The notes under the pieces: model-generated
What the model saw: the letters and a program-made list of their open reading frames with translations, nothing else
Told to the model about the DNA's origin: nothing
The model's database searches: none
Translations under genes and position numbers: made by a program
Shown here: piece by piece, positions 31,289 to 43,285 of the stretch
How positions within the stretch are numbered: position 1 is the first letter of the stretch
How the letters are laid out: the number at the start of each line of letters is the position of its first letter
Source of the DNA: Pseudocercospora fijiensis CIRAD86
Lineage: Eukaryota; Ascomycota; Dothideomycetes; Mycosphaerellales; Mycosphaerellaceae
Direction: 5' to 3'
Assembly: GCF_000340215.1 (NCBI RefSeq)
Contig: NW_006921536.1
Coordinates: 3,467,918 to 3,531,917 of the forward strand
DNA: 64,000 nt

Positions 31289-34084
31289 ATGAAAACGGAC
31301 TTCAAGGTAGGCGCGACCCGCTTGTGCGACATCAGAATGTGCTGGCCACGCACCGCCGACGCCAACGCCAACGCCAACGCCGCCGCCGCCCGACGAGACT
31401 GACGTTGACCCAAAGCGTAGTTCTCGAATCTGCTGGGCACAGTGTACCGCAAGGGCAACTTGGTCTACACGCCCGATGGCAACGCCCTGCTGTCACCCGT
31501 CGGCAACCGAGTGTCGGTGTTCGACTTGACCAACACCACGTCACATACTCTGCCATTCGCCCACCGAGCCAATGTTGCCCGCATAGCACTGCATCCCAAG
31601 GGCCAACTCCTGCTCACCATCGACGAATCCGGCCATGCCATCCTCTCCCATCTGCACCGGAAAATCCTGCTGTACCACTTCTCGCTCAAAAGTGCTGTCT
31701 CGTCGCTGGCCTTTTCACCCACTGGCAACCACTTTGCAGTCGCTCTGGGCAGGAAGATCCAAGTATGGAAAACGCCCTCAACGCCTGGCGCCGCTGAGAG
31801 CGCAGATGGCGGCGATGCTGGGCTGGAGTTTGCGCCCTTCGTCAGATATCGCGAATATGTTGCGCATCACGATACCGTCCAGCACATCGAATGGAGTAGC
31901 GACTCGAGGTTCTTCCTTTCCGCAAGCAAAGACCTGACCGCACGCATATGGAGCTTAGACCCCGAACCAGGATTCACGCCGACAGTGCTATCTGGACACA
32001 GAACAGCAGTCTATGCGGCATGGTTTAGCAGAGACCAGGAAACCATATACACGGTTTCGAAAGACGGAGCACTGTTCCAGTGGCAGTACTTGCCGCCTCC
32101 ACACGCCGACCCTGAGAACATCAACGAAGAGGACGAACGATGGCGCATCAGCGAGCGACACTACTTCTTCCAGGACCAAGCACATTTGACCACCGCGGCC
32201 TTTCACCCGCCCTCAAACTTGCTCGTCACTGGCTTCTCGAATGGCTTATTCATGCTTCACGAATTGCCAGCTTTCAGTGAAATACACAAGCTGTCCATAT
32301 CGGCCTCAAACGTGGACACCGTATCCATCAACAAATCAGGAGAGTGGCTGGCCTTCGGCTCGTCGGCTCTCGGCCAACTCTTGGTCTGGGAATGGCAGAG
32401 CGAATCATACATCCTCAAGCAGCAAGGCCATTTCGACAGCATGAATGCCCTGACGTACTCGCCATCAGGCGACCGAATAATAACGTGCGCCGATGATGGC
32501 AAGATCAAAGTCTGGGATACTGCATCTGGATTTTGCATCGTCACCTTCACTGAGCACACTTCTGGCGTAACGGCCTGCGAGTTTGCGAGACGTGGAAACG
32601 TTCTTTTCACTGCTTCGCTGGATGGCAGTGTGCGAGCCTTCGACCTGATCCGCTATCGATGCTTCAGGACATTTACGGCACCCAAGCGTCTCAGCTTCAG
32701 CTCCATCGCAGTGGACCCAAGTGGTGAAGTAGTGGCAGCTGGTTCTCTCGATGACTTCGATATCCACATGTGGAACGTGCAGACTGGACAGCTATTGGAT
32801 AACCTGAACGGCCACGAAGGGCCGGTATCAAGTCTAGCATTCGCACCCAATGGTGGAAACCTTGTCTCTGGCAGCTGGGACCGCACTGTGAGAATCTGGA
32901 ACGTCTTCGATCGCACACCCACATCGGAGCCACTGCAGTTGCAGGCAGATGTGCTTGCAGTGACAGTGCGGCCGGACAGTAGACAGATCGCGGTATCCAC
33001 GCTCGATGGTCAACTCACCTTCTGGAACCTCAGCGAAGCCACACAAGAAGCTGGACTTGACGGGAGGCGAGATGCTAGTGGTGGCCGAAAGGCGACGGAT
33101 CGCAGAACAGCTGCCAACGTGACAGGCACCAAGGCGTATGGTACCATTGCCTACAGCGCGGACGGCACAGTCTTGCTCGCCGGTGGCAACAGCAAGTACA
33201 TTACACTGTACGCGGTCGAGACGGGTGTACTGCTGCGCAAGTTCACAGTGAGTGTGAACCTCAGTTTGGAAGGCACACAAGAGTTCCTCAACTCAAAGCT
33301 CCTCACTGAAGCCGGGCCACGTGCATTGCTCGACGAACAAGGAGAAGCCTCAGACCTGGAAGACCGAATGGACAACTCGCTCCCGGGTGCCAAACGTGGC
33401 GATGCTGCTCAACGAAAGACCGGGCCTGAAGTCCGCGTATCTGGTGTTGCTTTCTCCCCAACCGGCCGAGCTTTCACTGCCGCAAGCACCGAAGGACTGC
33501 TCATGTACTCCTTAGACACCGGCGCTGTCTTCGATCCTTTCGATTTGGACGTCGATATCACCCCAGAAACCACGCTCGAAACACTTCAGAACCAAGAATG
33601 GCTGAAAGCAATAGTCATGGCTTTCCGTCTAGGTGACGACAAGCTCGTACGGAAAGTCTACCTCTCTATTCCCGTCTCTGATATTGGCCTTGTCGTGCGC
33701 GATTTACCACAGGTCTACCTCGATCGACTGCTGCGATTCGTCGCGAAAGAAGCCGACCAAAGTCCACATTTGGAGCTGAACTTATTATGGACCGAAAGCG
33801 TGCTCGGTCAACATGGTCGACTTCTGAAGCAAAAACAAGGCGAATATGCCGAAGTCGTACGGATGATGCAAAGAGCTATTGCCAGAGTCCAGGGCGAGAT
33901 TATGAAAATTGCAGATCAGAATGAGCATACCATTGATTTCCTCCTGGCGCAGCCGAGGCGAGAAGCACAGCCTGAAACCCCCCTCAAAGCGATCACGAAT
34001 GGCGGTGCTGAGGAGAGTGATGAAGAAATGGAAGATGGTGCAGCAGAAGAAGAAGAAGAAGAGGGGTGGATTGGCTTGGAATAG
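31289..34084 (+). CDS. PWP2: U3 snoRNP/SSU processome protein PWP2 (UTP1)
   Basis: Nucleolar WD40 protein of the UTP-B complex needed for 18S rRNA processing. Exons are 31289-31306 (18 nt) and 31421-34084, giving 893 residues; intron 114 nt. The spliced start is MKTDFKFSNLLGTVYRKGNL, the typical PWP2 N-terminus. Two tandem WD40 propellers follow (e.g. GHEGPVSSLAFAPNGG, SGSWDRTVRIWNVFD). The C-terminal Utp12 domain runs from WLKAIVMAFRLGDDKLVRKV to about QNEHTIDFLLAQP. The tail is acidic (EESDEEMEDGAAEEEEEEGW). Length matches orthologs (about 900). Confidence 0.95.
31355..31391 (+). repeat. GCCAAC/GCC repeat in PWP2 intron 1
   Basis: Tandem GCCAAC hexamers pass into GCC trimers inside the 114-nt first intron, which explains its unusual length. 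Confidence 0.8.
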
Positions 34085-34293
34085 ATGCAGGATTTCTGTT
34101 CAAGGCATTTGTAGAAATAGATGACATGTGATACCCAGCATCATTGTACAACCCGTGGCAGAACTGAATCTCTCGTTCTTTTAGTCCCAATTGTCCTCCA
34201 TACTACGTTGCTGTGCCTCCTGATGTAAATCTATGCATCCACGTCAGCTTCTTCGCTCACAAATAGCATCGACAGGCATAACCTTCCACTGCA

Positions 34294-34524
34294 TCAGTCC
34301 TTCTTACCATAATACCCATTCTTCTTCCTCTCCTTAGCCGTCTCGCAATCCTTTTCCGTACACAGCGGATTATCGGTCCAGCAACGCTGGCATAGCTTCT
34401 TGCCGCTCTCGCCCGGACCTAGATTGTGTTTCTTGAAGAGTACGCAACGCTTCCCGTCCCCGTTCAAACGTTCCGTCGGACATCCTCTGTCGGTTTTGTA
34501 TATTCCAAACTCAGTCGAGCTCGT
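34294..34524 (-). other. 76-codon Cys-rich open frame without ATG
   Basis: The frame opens after TGA at 34527-34525, inside the last codons of the ribokinase gene in another phase, and closes at TGA 34296-34294. It looks protein-coding: IYKTDRGCPTERLNGDGKRC, then KKLCQRCWTDNPLCTEKDCE and a Lys-rich end (KERKKNGYYGKKD). Cysteines fall in C-x11-C, C-x2-C and C-x4-C groups, like a zinc ribbon. There is no in-frame ATG, so it is either a 3' exon of an unrecognised transcript or a relic. Confidence 0.35.
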
Positions 34525-35443
34525 TCAGGCGTGGGATGGCAGCCATCGCCCCAGCCTTCCCTACCGTCTTCGAGGCCGCCAAATTAGCAAAGTTTAACGC
34601 AGACTGGTAGTCAAAGCCAGGACCGGAATGCCGTGCTCGCATGATAGCATAGCCTCCCACGAATGTATCACCAGCAGCGGTGGTGTCCACGACCTCGACT
34701 TTGCGTGCTGGAACATGACCGGACTCTCCAGAGGCCGTAGCGTACAGAAGTCCCTCGCCGCCCAGTGTGATGATCACCGCATCCTTTACGCCTTTCCGCA
34801 AGAACTCACCAGCCAGTTGAAGAAGTGCATGCTTGTTGTTGATTTCTGCTTGGCCGGCGAGAATGGCAGCTTCGGTCTCATTCATGATCAAAGTGTGCAT
34901 GAATCGATATGCCTCATCCGGCAATTTGACTGCGGGAGCAGGATTGAAGACGACGTGCTTGCGCATCTCCGTACTTTTCCGCATGTTGAACAGGACAGTT
35001 GGCACGGGAATTTCCAGTTGAAATACCACGACCTCGGCATCCTGCGTGCTCACGAGATCTTCATCCTCGGCAAATTCCATGTTGGCATTGGCCACGAACA
35101 AGATGCGGTTCTCGCCGGTGGCTTCTTCCACAATAATGTTCGTGACTCCCGTCTTCGCGCCTGCACGCTTCCTCACCCCGCTTCCATCGATGCCTTCCGC
35201 GCCAAGAGCCTTGAGATAGTCATCCCCGAAGCTGTCGTCGCCGACCGCGCCGATCATGCGGACCACGACATCCTCACCCGCGAGACGTGCGGCAGCGACG
35301 GCCTGATTTGCTCCTTTCCCGCCAAAGCCGGTGTCAAAGCCCAAGGCGGCAAATGTCTCGCCGGGTAGGGGCAATCTTGCTGTGCGTGTGATGAAGTCGA
35401 TGTTCAGCGAGCCGATCACGGCGACAGTCTTGTTTGCCGGCAT
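34511..35443 (-). CDS. Ribokinase (PfkB family)
   Basis: ATP-dependent phosphorylation of D-ribose to ribose 5-phosphate, cytosolic. Single exon, 310 residues. Motifs: N-terminal IGSLNIDF, sugar-binding GGKGANQAVAAARL (PfkB signature 1), MNETEAAIL, and the C-terminal DTTAAGDTFVGGYA (PfkB signature 2, with the catalytic Asp in AAGD). Ends PRLNELD. Complete and normal in length. Confidence 0.93.
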   Translation of the reverse strand: MPANKTVAVIGSLNIDFITRTARLPLPGETFAALGFDTGFGGKGANQAVAAARLAGEDVVVRMIGAVGDDSFGDDYLKALGAEGIDGSGVRKRAGAKTGVTNIIVEEATGENRILFVANANMEFAEDEDLVSTQDAEVVVFQLEIPVPTVLFNMRKSTEMRKHVVFNPAPAVKLPDEAYRFMHTLIMNETEAAILAGQAEINNKHALLQLAGEFLRKGVKDAVIITLGGEGLLYATASGESGHVPARKVEVVDTTAAGDTFVGGYAIMRARHSGPGFDYQSALNFANLAASKTVGKAGAMAAIPRLNELD

Positions 35444-35817
35444 TGTAGGGATATGATTCGAGAGATGTTGATGCTGGCCACGGTGCAGGTAAGATCAAAG
35501 GTTTGCAAGGAATTTTTCTCGGCAAGAGATGGATACTGTATCCACGGGTAATCCACGTGATTGTCAACGGAATGCTCAACACTCATGATTGGGAACAGTG
35601 TCGTCAGGTGCAGAAATGGTAAAGATATGATGAGTAGAAAAGAAGGGCACGGAGACTATCCTTGCGCTTCTTTGATGCAGGGGACGAAGTTAGAAAAGTG
35701 TCCTCAATTACACCCTTCACCCGTTTCCTTTCTTCAACCATGGCACTTTCTCGCGCGAGGATCGCGTACAACCACAGTTCCCTCACTCCTCCAGTTCATC
35801 GGCTTCGTCACATCCAC
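35444..35817. other. Intergenic, about 0.37 kb
   Basis: Upstream of ribokinase and downstream of the secreted protein gene. No feature was seen. Confidence 0.4.
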
Positions 35818-36757
35818 TCAGACTATGTAGTCCATGATGTCCTTGTACAAGTCACAGTCGCAGTCCTTCGCAAGCGGGCAACTAGGCTATTGTAACGTCA
35901 GCTTTGCATGTTGATGCAGTCGATAGCACTCGCTCACCTTTGTGCAAATGCTCTGCAGCGCTTTGGTTGTTGGAGGCACAGCGCCTGCAGGCTTCGAGCA
36001 ACGATATCCGAAGGTGTCCATGAGTGCCTTCGCGATGGTTCCGACATCCTCCTTGGAGACACCATAAGACGAAGCTGCCAGACCAACTTGAGTGATGAAG
36101 TAGCCGAATTCCTTCTCGCCCAGTCTCATGAATTTGTGCACCTTGTACATGGACGGATCGCCGTCATATGGCTTCACACTGGCTCCGAATTGGCTACAGC
36201 CGAGTAAGGCTGCGAAGTAGGAGTACAGGTGTGTCAGCAACACACTGCCATCGTAAGCACATGCGTAACCCATAAGATTAGTTGAGGATCACATACAATT
36301 GGTTTGATTTCGGATCATTGCCAGCCTTGTTATTCTTCAGGGGGTCAGCACCGCCACCGTCGAGCCAGTTGACCGAAATCCCCGCCTTCCCCGTCTGGCC
36401 AATCGCCTCGGGATTGGTCGTCTTGAGGGCGCCCGAGAAGTATGGTGCCAAGTTGACGCCGGCAAATTTCCCCGTGCCTGGTGCTAATATGCCTGGCACG
36501 GCGATACCAACATTTGGCTTCGTGTACTGCAACATGATGGTCAGCTCGACGTCTCCATCCAAACTTCTCGATACCCTTACGTTTCCGATCACAACAGCAT
36601 TGACCACGAGAGTCAGGAGCGTCTCTTGGTTTGCTGCAGTGTTGTCCTTAAGGAGAGCAGTCGTGTACTTGTCGCATAGCGAGGGATCTGCTCTGCTCTC
36701 GAGGTCGACTGCAGCGTGGGCAGCAGCGAGACAGAGGAAGATGCTATAGGACTTCAT
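35818..36757 (-). CDS. Secreted protein of unknown function, conserved fungal family
   Basis: 278 residues. Exons on the minus strand are 36757-36297, 36244-35938 and 35886-35818; introns are 52 and 51 nt. Signal peptide MKSYSIFLCLAAAHAAVDLE. Then CDKYTTALLKDNTAANQETL, GILAPGTGKFAGVNLAPYFS, VNWLDGGGADPLKNNKAGND, and, after intron 1, VLLTHLYSYFAALLGCSQFG and KFMRLGEKEFGYFITQVGLA. The last exon ends SCPLAKDCDCDLYKDIMDYI, with four Cys that may pair with those upstream. This domain order is familiar from small secreted proteins of filamentous ascomycetes, but no function is known to me. Confidence 0.8.
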
Positions 36758-39710
36758 CTTGTGTCTGTAAGTGGTCCACGGAAAGGTGTGATGGGAGCTG
36801 CTGATGGAAAGTGCAGCGAAAGAGGACGAATAAAAGTAGTGGTAATCATACTTGCACATGTGAAGAGGGGTTGGCAGCATTGGTGCTAGTGGACATGGGA
36901 GACTCGTCCGTAATTCAAGTGTCCCATGCATGTTCAGCTCCCTGTTGTGGGCCTTGCATGCTCGAAAAAGCTGTTTGGCCGTGTTGCAATTCGTGAGGAT
37001 GCAGACGGGCAAGGTATGAGATCCTGTTTGCTGCTTGTGTTGTCGGGTCGATGGTTCTCCGGCGTGTTGGCTGTCTCATGAGGACCAATCGTGAAGGCGA
37101 GGCACAAGCTGTACCCTGTCACCAATATAACTATTCCTTGTCAATGCTCATCTTGATTAGTCTTTAAGCATAGATATAAGAATAGGCTTGAGCTTATCGG
37201 CGGGGTTAGCCAACGAGAGTAATGCCAAATGTCAGCATCCTGGACTTCACTCTTGGGCCATCCGTGCTACGGCACTTGTCAACAGATCGAGAGACCTTGT
37301 CCACTCACCTCTCGAAGCCATGCGATTGGAGCGGTGCGCAGTGCGATGCAACGGTACTTGCTTCACGCAGAATGCTGACGTCTTTGATACGGCATGTTTC
37401 TTGACGAGATGACAGTTACATCAACAGCAGCCATGAGTTAAATTGTGCTGCCTTCTCTCTGGTCCAAGCCCTGGACGAGGTCGATCTCTTCCCAGGGACC
37501 CAAGATAATCGGTCGTCGGCGAGTGACAATTTGGATTGGCGAAATGACAGGTCGGTGCGGAGTGGACGTCTGTGTGTGCGAAGGCATGCTCTGGATCGAA
37601 TCAATCACCAGTGGCCTGCAGGTGTTGCAGAAAGCTGGTGCCAGGTGGCTGGAAAACTGCTGTCAGCTTGTCAACAATCGCTTGCTCTCATCATTATTAG
37701 CTTCTCTTCTTGGGGCCTTGGGCCTTGTCAAGATCCTGGTCAAAGCAGAGGCACAGACCTCTTTCCAACTCAGGGCTCGATCGTCGATGCAATGAACATC
37801 GCCATTCGCCAGGCTCATTCGCATGGCAACGCATGCAGAAATAATGCCAGCGTTGCACGGACAGACAGGATGAGGCTGGAGCTGAGACCTTGTGGATCGA
37901 GATGACCACTGCCGATACCCTAGACACTTCACATGACTTTATTAGCGAGCCCTGTCTGGTATCTCTATGCAATTCTTGCACAGCTGATACCACAGCCTGA
38001 TAGCTCGTGTCACGAGCGGCGTTATGATACGGAGGATTGTTATGCACAACGGAGCATGTTCGAAAGCGTGGCGTAGCCACAGAGCAGACCGTGTCGAGAC
38101 AAAGTGCGTGCCTGAGGACCGCTTCTGGCTGCATTGTGCAGAATGGTGGACAGGCGGGATATGTGTGTTGCTCTGGCACCAGCAGTTCCTGTACCCAGCC
38201 ACCAGCAGTACCGATGCTGCGCTGCAACTTGCTCAATGCTAACAATAGCTCAGCTCAGCTCAGGTCGTGACCGTCGTGTTGACAGCAAGTGCGCGAAGGA
38301 AACGACCTCGTGAGTCGTGAGTCCGTCCACGCCTAGACCACTAGCCTGCTTTGGGCCTAGACCCCAATTCACTTCCTTCGTTCACTTTCACTCTTCCCCA
38401 GCTCTGCGTCAAGCAACGACAACGCCGCCCATCTAATGATAACCTGCGCGCTGACACCAGGCAACCGATTGCATTTCCGGCGAGCTTGACCGTCAGCTGT
38501 CGCATATCACGTCAGGATCATACCCGACTCCGTGATCGTCATTGAGCTCTGTGCTGCTCCTTCTCGAGGCCATCTCTAAGTGAAATTCCATTGCCGGTCC
38601 AGGCAGGAAAAAGAGCTTGGAACAACATGTGATGCATGGTTGGGCGCGATTCGGCAAGCTGGCAACATCAAGCGCATATCGTTCATGCTCAAATGAGTGG
38701 TCGCTCGATGAAGGAACGGCGTGGTGGCTCTCTCGAGGCTCAGCATCAGCCTCCAGTGCGATGGTGTCGCGGCTGCGTCGAAGACTGATCTCGACATCAG
38801 AGTTCGCAGGGCGATGAGATCGACGAGAAGCAAGCCTCCGATCACCAGCAGGGCCTGACGAGTCGCTTGCCTTCTCTTTCTGCAGTTGCAAGATACCCAC
38901 GCCCTGCTACTTTTGCAGCTTAATGATCCATCATTTCTTGCCATGCACGATCTCCAACTCTGACTCTAGCCGATTGTGCTCTCCTGCGGACACGCGCCTG
39001 AAAATGCTATTGCCACGCCTTGGGTCCTCCCTTTGCTCTTCCTTGTATCCCGCCTCTGATCCGGACCTTCCTTTCTATTCAGGGCTGTCTTGCCTTTTCC
39101 CATTGATGAAATGTGCGCCAGTCATCTTCCCTCCGGCTCCCAACGATGGCGAAGAGGTGGATATTGGCCGGTGTGGCGGCTATCAAAAAGCCTCCACTTT
39201 CCCTCGTGTAACTGAACTTCCATTGCAAAGCCGGGTTAAGCCCAGACCAGCAGCACTCAAAGTTGACAAAGGAGGGGAAGTGATGGATTGCTATATGGAC
39301 TTTCTGTCATCTGGCCAGCTGAGCGGCGCAAGCTTGTCGCAAGGCAAGACATTCATTCAGCAACTTACTGATTTTCCATCAGGGTGTATGTCTTATCGCT
39401 GACGTTTCTACGGGTGCTTGCTTCGTGCAACTGTTCGAAGTGCTGCCCTGGTGGTGTCGAAGGTGGCTGTTCTGGGATAGCGATGCAGAGAAGCCGAAGT
39501 TGCATCACGTGGAATGATGTATTCGTCCGAAGCGAACACAGAACTCCTCCCGAATCCCCAGAAAGCCGAAAGAGCGTATGGCCACGTGAGAAGACCCACA
39601 CAAGGCTGCGCGATCCCTGTCCAAGCTGTTATGAGATTTCGGGCAGATAGCCTTGATTGTAGCAGACTTTTAGCGTCCCATTCTTTTGGGTTCCTGCGGG
39701 ACTGTCTCCA
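36758..39710. other. Gene-poor unique sequence, about 3 kb
   Basis: Normal base composition, no recognisable protein, tRNA or repeat. Open frames of up to 182 codons on both strands lack coherent protein character. It directly abuts the degenerate transposon. Confidence 0.45.
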
Positions 39711-42700
39711 CCATTCCGGCTAAGAAATGGCCCGATTATTAGGCGTATAATGGGACCCACTAAACTTACGGAAATGCTCGGTTTTCGTATACTAGCTCGG
39801 CTTGCCTAATTAGGCTGTTATAGTAGCTTCTAAGGTGTTACTGTCGCTGTCGCTGCTATAGGCCTATCTAATTCTTCCTCTTCCTTAGCCTCTTAATAGC
39901 TCGTAGCATTGTCGCCGCCTTTAGTCGCTTACGCTTGCTATTGCTACTATATTTATTAGAAGTCCGCCTCTTGCCTACTACCTCTCGTAGAGCGTTATTA
40001 TTATCTAACTAAGGGAAGTCTTCTACTGCTTCTAAGTCTTGTTTTAATAGCGAAGCCTCTCTTGCTAGCGCCGCTAGTAAAGTAAGGTCTATAAGCTTAG
40101 CTGTTTCTTTAATAGTGTCTAAATCGAGCGGCTAAGCCGACTATATAGATAAAAGCGACTTACGCGGCTACCGCGGTAGCGGTAGCCGCGCCTTCGAAGG
40201 TAAGGGTCTAAAGGGCAGCGGACTCGGCGTAAGAAGGTCGATAATATAAGGGCGCGTTAGTAATAAGAGCGTTTTATTAAGCGGCGGAAGATTAAAGGCT
40301 CGAGGCCTATATTTAGTCGCTAGTAGAGGTAGTAGTAGTAGCGGAAGCGTTAGATAGCGAGCGCGCGTTAGAGTAATAGGTACCGGTAGAGGTTGTTGTA
40401 TCTACTATCGCTATCGGTTACTAGTTAATTAAACCTTAGGCGCGCCTTCTCGAAGGAAGTCGTCTAGCGAGAAGTTAGCTAGCTAAGTAAGCGTGTCCTT
40501 AACCTTGCGTAAGAAGCCTCTTATAAATTTGTCCTTTAGCGTGCTATCGTAGATTGTCTTATCGTTACGGATAGTATAGAAGTGCTAAGAGAGGCCTTCT
40601 ACGCCTTCGTTAAAGTAAGCGCAAAGGTTACGAAGATAAGGGTCGCTAGCAGTATATTAAGTCTCTTCGAAGCCCTCGAGGAAGAGAGTAGTACTATCTC
40701 GCTGCCGCTAGTATTAACTGATTTCTATACTATTAAAGCTATAGTAGAAACTAACGTAGAGCTATTGTTGCTATATAGTAAGCGGCGTTATAAAGAGGTA
40801 GTATCTTAGTATATAGTAGCATAGTAAATGCTACTAGAACTAAGGAAGGCAATTGCAGTAAGGCGGTTGTCTATCGTAATATAATACAAGGCCGTCGTAT
40901 AGTAGCAATGCCTTAGCCTCGTATTCTTCCGTAATAGCGAGTTGTTTTCTAACGAAGTCCTATATAGTAGGAGGTATTAACTCCTCGAAGTATAGCATCT
41001 CTTTAACCTTCTAGTATTGCGTGCGTTTACTAATTCTATAGCTTTGTAGGTCCGCCTTGTATAGTTGTCGAGCGTCGATTGTTAGTAACTTAGTTATAGT
41101 GCTATATATCGTTAACTAAGGGAGGTCCTTCTTCCGGTCGTATTTAATAGTATTATAGTATCCTTCTAGTAGCGATGTAGTACGTATTTGCATAAGGACT
41201 AGATTGTTTAAACGAGCCTATATAGCCTATTTCTATAACTTGTCCGACGACCAATTCTTTAGTAAATACTAAGTCTCTTCTTACTTATTAAGGAGCCGCA
41301 ATTCGGCTTCTATCGTAGTAATAACCTCTTTAACCTCTGCCTCACTCCGAGCCTAATAAATGGCCCTCTTAAACAGTCTCTAGACTATAGGGTACTTGAA
41401 TTTAGGAAAGTGTCGAAGGAAGGTCTCCTTAGCGTACCGCTAGTAGAGATATAGTCGTATTTCCTCGTCCTCGTCGAAGGACAGTCGAATAGCCGCTTGT
41501 TCTTATACCGAGTCGTTAGTTATAGCTAACTTCGGCTTCTAGCGAGGGCACTACCGCTTTAGGACTCGGAAAGCAGCTTACTAAAGCCTCGCACGCTGTG
41601 TTTATAGCAATATATATACTACTAGTATCTAACTTTCGAATCTATTACAGACATATACTATAAAGAGATGCTAGCCTATATTAGTAGTCTTATGCGTTGC
41701 GTCGTAGAGAAATAACTAATCCTAGATTAGTCGCTACTTTGCGGTTCCTATAGCCTAATTATATAAGCGGGGTAGTAGTAGTAGTACACTTACATCTCCT
41801 ACTAATCTATTGTCTAATAACTGCCTCTGCTAATCCGCCTGCTATATAATACCCTTATAAAGGCGCCCTTCTATAGTTGCTAATATAGCTTTATACTATA
41901 ACTAAGCGCCGTTTACTAGATTAGTTAATAGCGATAGCTCGTTATATAGGTTCTCGAGTTAGAGGGAGATATTGCCCTTCTTAGCAAAGGTTACCTTTTT
42001 CTTGTCCTTCTTCTTAGACTATTTTATTATACCTTCCTTTATACGATAGCCTCTAATAACGGCAAAGCGGTTAGCGTTACGACCTTCCTTTATTAGATAG
42101 AATACACGAGCTATATTATAGTCGTATTAGTCTATTAAGTGCTCGAGAACGACCTTTAAGCCGTTACTAGCACCTCGTACGTCCTGCTTACTATATTAGC
42201 TTCTAACTCGACTTAAATAGGCCTCCGCTATCGACTCGAGAGGCAACTCTACTAAACTTACTATATAATCTATCGAATAGTAATATAGCGAGCCCGCCTC
42301 GGCAGAAGGGTCGGGCAACGACAAAGCGACCTTATATATATACGGCTCTCTATAGTTCTTCGAGCGATATATAGCAATTACTATATACGTCGCATTATAC
42401 CCTTCCTTATAATACTCTACCTTCTAAATACTATCTAGTACCTCGCGTAGCCGATTAGCATCCTACCGATAATAATAATAGTATATTGTCCGCTATATTA
42501 AGCTATCCTTATACCTCTCCTATAGCTTCTAGTACTAGAAGTTGCTAGCAAATAGCTACACCTTGCTATATTTGTCGGCGTCTAAGAATAGGCTATTTAA
42601 GGGTAGATTAAAGAGCTAAGAACGCAGTAATATATCGAGATAAGAGGGGATTAGATAGGCTATTGTAATAGTTAGAAAGAGCGTAGAAATTGGCCTACCT

Positions 42701-42829
42701 GTATGCCTATAACAATACCTTATATATAGCTATATAGCTAATTTTTCGTCGATATAACGACTTCCTACTATGATATGAAGTCGCCGACTAATAGATCCTC
42801 GGTATGCCCGATTTGGCTAGCAAAAATGG
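39711..42829 (-). mobile_element. Degenerate, RIP-like mutated DNA transposon
   Basis: About 3.1 kb that is TpA-rich, poor in CpA and free of long open frames, in contrast with flanking DNA. Read on the minus strand from about 42.65 to 40.8 kb and passing TAG/TAA stops (explained by CAG, CAA or TGG changes), a continuous protein-like reading appears, for example REPYIYKVALSLPDPSAEAG, KETFLRHFPKFKYPIVWRLF and FLYDATHKTTNIGQHLFIVY. The DATHKT motif (about 41685-41707) recalls the catalytic-domain start of MULE transposases. Weak 12-bp terminal inverted repeats may lie at 39711-39722 and 42818-42829. No target-site duplication was found. The MULE label is tentative; decayed-element status is firmer. 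Confidence 0.65.
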
Positions 42830-43125
42830 CTATATCTCGATTTATTAATCGACTCCACCACCACCGAGTATATCCGTAAATGTAAGCAATCCACCACAAT
42901 CCTTGCACGCTAAAAGTCTGCTACATCCAACACCATCTATTTCGGGCCCGAGAAATTTGTGCAGCCGATTCCTCCTCAGGACCTTTCGCTGTTGCGGCGC
43001 CGCGTAGCAAGAAGTCGTGTCGTTTGATCATAATCACTTGCCGAGTCCTGGTGATGGTGATTGAGTGTCAATAGCTCCTACTTTATAAGTATATAGAGAG
43101 TATTAGTTTCCATTCTATATATATC
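42830..43125. other. Short unique, CpA-containing spacer
   Basis: About 245 bp of ordinary composition (to about 43075) then a TA-rich leader. It separates the transposon from the tRNA-like island, so the two mutated blocks are not continuous. Confidence 0.45.
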
Positions 43126-43285
43126 GGCTAGTTGGTCTAGTGGTATGATTCTTAACTATTAATGATTCTATTTCTCCCGGCTATACTACTTAATATAGTC
43201 CCCGCTATATGAAGGTATATGTCTTAAAGGAGTTATAAGATCGATGGGGGTTAAGAGGTCGTAGGTTCGAGTCCTACACTAGCTA
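43126..43285 (+). tRNA. tRNA-like gene (Pro-type backbone) with an 88-nt anticodon-arm insert
   Basis: Acceptor strands GGCTAGT (43126-43132) and ACTAGCT (43278-43284) pair at all seven positions (one G-U). The D-arm starts GTCTAGTGGTATGAT, a good box A. Anticodon stem CTTAA (43151-43155) pairs with TTAAG (43251-43255). Variable loop AGGTC, T-stem GTAGG/CCTAC and loop TTCGAGT (box B) are perfect. A T9 run at 43286-43294 would end Pol III transcription. Between the anticodon-stem arms lie 95 nt, that is a 7-nt loop plus about 88 nt. Removing these gives a 72-nt tRNA. The apparent anticodon would be ATT, which does not fit proline, so this may be a tRNA-derived repeat or pseudogene. Confidence 0.5.

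Noticed and set aside
37697..38245. 182-codon minus-strand frame
   Set aside because: Composition is not protein-like, no start context, and it lies in a gene-poor stretch.
39711..42829. Target-site duplication for the transposon
   Set aside because: Flanks GTCTCCA and CTATATC do not match; only weak inverted repeats were seen, so exact ends are not claimed.
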